Position numbers and translations under genes: made by a program
In this document: piece after piece, positions 5,589-5,997 of the stretch
How the letters are laid out: every line of letters starts with the position of its first letter
Position numbering within the stretch: the stretch's first letter is position 1
The notes under the pieces: model-generated
What the model was told of the DNA's origin: nothing
What the model saw: only the letters and a program-made list of their open reading frames with translations
Database searches by the model: none
From: Eubacteriales Family XIII. Incertae Sedis bacterium
Lineage (GTDB): Bacteria > Bacillota > Clostridia > Peptostreptococcales > Anaerovoracaceae
Direction of reading: 5' to 3'
Length of the DNA: 5,997 nt
Assembly: GCA_031276775.1 (NCBI GenBank)
Contig: JAISML010000096.1
Span: forward strand, 1 to 5,997

Positions 5589-5997
5589 ATGATGCACAAG
5601 AGTTGGAGAGTAAAACGCAATATCAGGAAGCATATCCGAAAATACGATGCGGCGGATTCAAACGCGGCAAAGACCGCGCGTTCCGTTCTCGGCGTGGCGC
5701 TCGCCGCCGTTTTCGCGTTGACCGTGCCGATCTCCGCCATTTTTTTCGCGGCCAACCTTGTATTCCGTCTGCCCGATCTGTATAATTTTGACATAAGCAG
5801 GACGGTGGTCGCCGAGGACATTGAACTGAAAACGAAAACGGACGCCATTGGGGATTTGATTTCGGACTACATGTTTCACAGGACGGATTATTTTCAATTG
5901 CGCGCCGAATACCAAGGACGTGAAAAGCCTGTGTTCTCCATCAACGACGGCATGAACATAGGCCGTTACAGAACTTTGCTCGATCACACTATCATCG
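5589..5997 (+). CDS. Membrane protein, N-terminal part, possibly DUF1461/TIGR01906 family
   Basis: The frame stays open to the window edge, giving 136 visible codons; the 3' end is missing. The first ~30 residues are strongly basic (WRVKRNIRKHIRKYD), then one hydrophobic segment (about 31-58) spans the membrane. It is followed by FRLPDLYNFDI (59-69) and a hydrophilic stretch ending GRYRTLLDHTII. A membrane segment followed directly by an LPDLYxFDI-like strand recalls the TIGR01906/DUF1461 integral membrane proteins of Firmicutes, whose function is unknown; I hold this assignment loosely. No good Shine-Dalgarno precedes any start. In-frame ATGs lie at 5571, 5589 and 5592, and the frame is closed upstream by a stop at 5532. 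No promoter is visible in the 55-73 nt before it, so it may be read through from the transporter operon, or it may be a separate unit. Confidence 0.75.
   Translation, partial: MMHKSWRVKRNIRKHIRKYDAADSNAAKTARSVLGVALAAVFALTVPISAIFFAANLVFRLPDLYNFDISRTVVAEDIELKTKTDAIGDLISDYMFHRTDYFQLRAEYQGREKPVFSINDGMNIGRYRTLLDHTII

Noticed and set aside
5531..5785. 84-codon + strand open frame starting MMRGRPGG.
   Set aside because: It is very Arg-rich and overlaps, in another frame, a better gene that has a membrane segment and continues to the window edge.
5758..5786. TTGTAT and TATAAT with 17-bp spacing, promoter-like.
   Set aside because: It lies inside the coding region of the last gene, where TATAAT encodes part of Leu-Tyr-Asn. 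The -35 matches only 3 of 6 positions.

Overview
The window looks like a chromosomal segment of a moderately GC-rich Firmicute, most likely an uncultured or host-associated Clostridia. The grounds are a Bacillus/Clostridium-type xanthine phosphoribosyltransferase, a NupNOPQ-like transporter, strong AGGAGG-type ribosome binding sites, a sigma-A promoter with a perfect TATAAT, and heavy use of gcg, ggc and cgc codons. No marker here fixes genus or species. All recognisable genes are on the + strand.

Layout. Positions 1-349 hold the C-terminal ~115 codons of xpt (xanthine + PRPP to XMP). Positions 350-657 are non-coding. They hold a long GC-rich hairpin just after xpt (381-423), a good promoter (470-498), and a transcribed leader of about 150 nt (505-657) that can fold into several hairpins and matches no riboswitch I recognise. 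A four-gene transporter operon follows: a BMP/PnrA-type substrate-binding lipoprotein (658-1785), a double-domain ABC ATPase (1849-3378), and two permeases of the BPD_transp_2 family (3375-4589 and 4589-5515). The last three genes overlap by 4 nt and 1 nt, and each has a strong or usable ribosome binding site. After another GC-rich gap, a membrane protein that may belong to the DUF1461/TIGR01906 group starts near 5589 (possibly 5571) and runs off the window.

How they work together. The lipoprotein would capture a purine base or nucleoside outside the membrane. The two permeases would form the channel and the ATPase would drive import. Xpt next door would trap xanthine (and guanine poorly) as the nucleotide, so the locus reads as a purine salvage module. 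The choice of base over nucleoside is inferred from context.

I found no new defence system, mobile element, CRISPR array or RNA gene. The most distinctive features are a hydrophilic C-terminal tail on the first permease made of a 30-bp (10-residue) tandem repeat, the structured leader of the operon, and an intercistronic hairpin after the binding-protein gene. The rest is ordinary transporter and salvage content.
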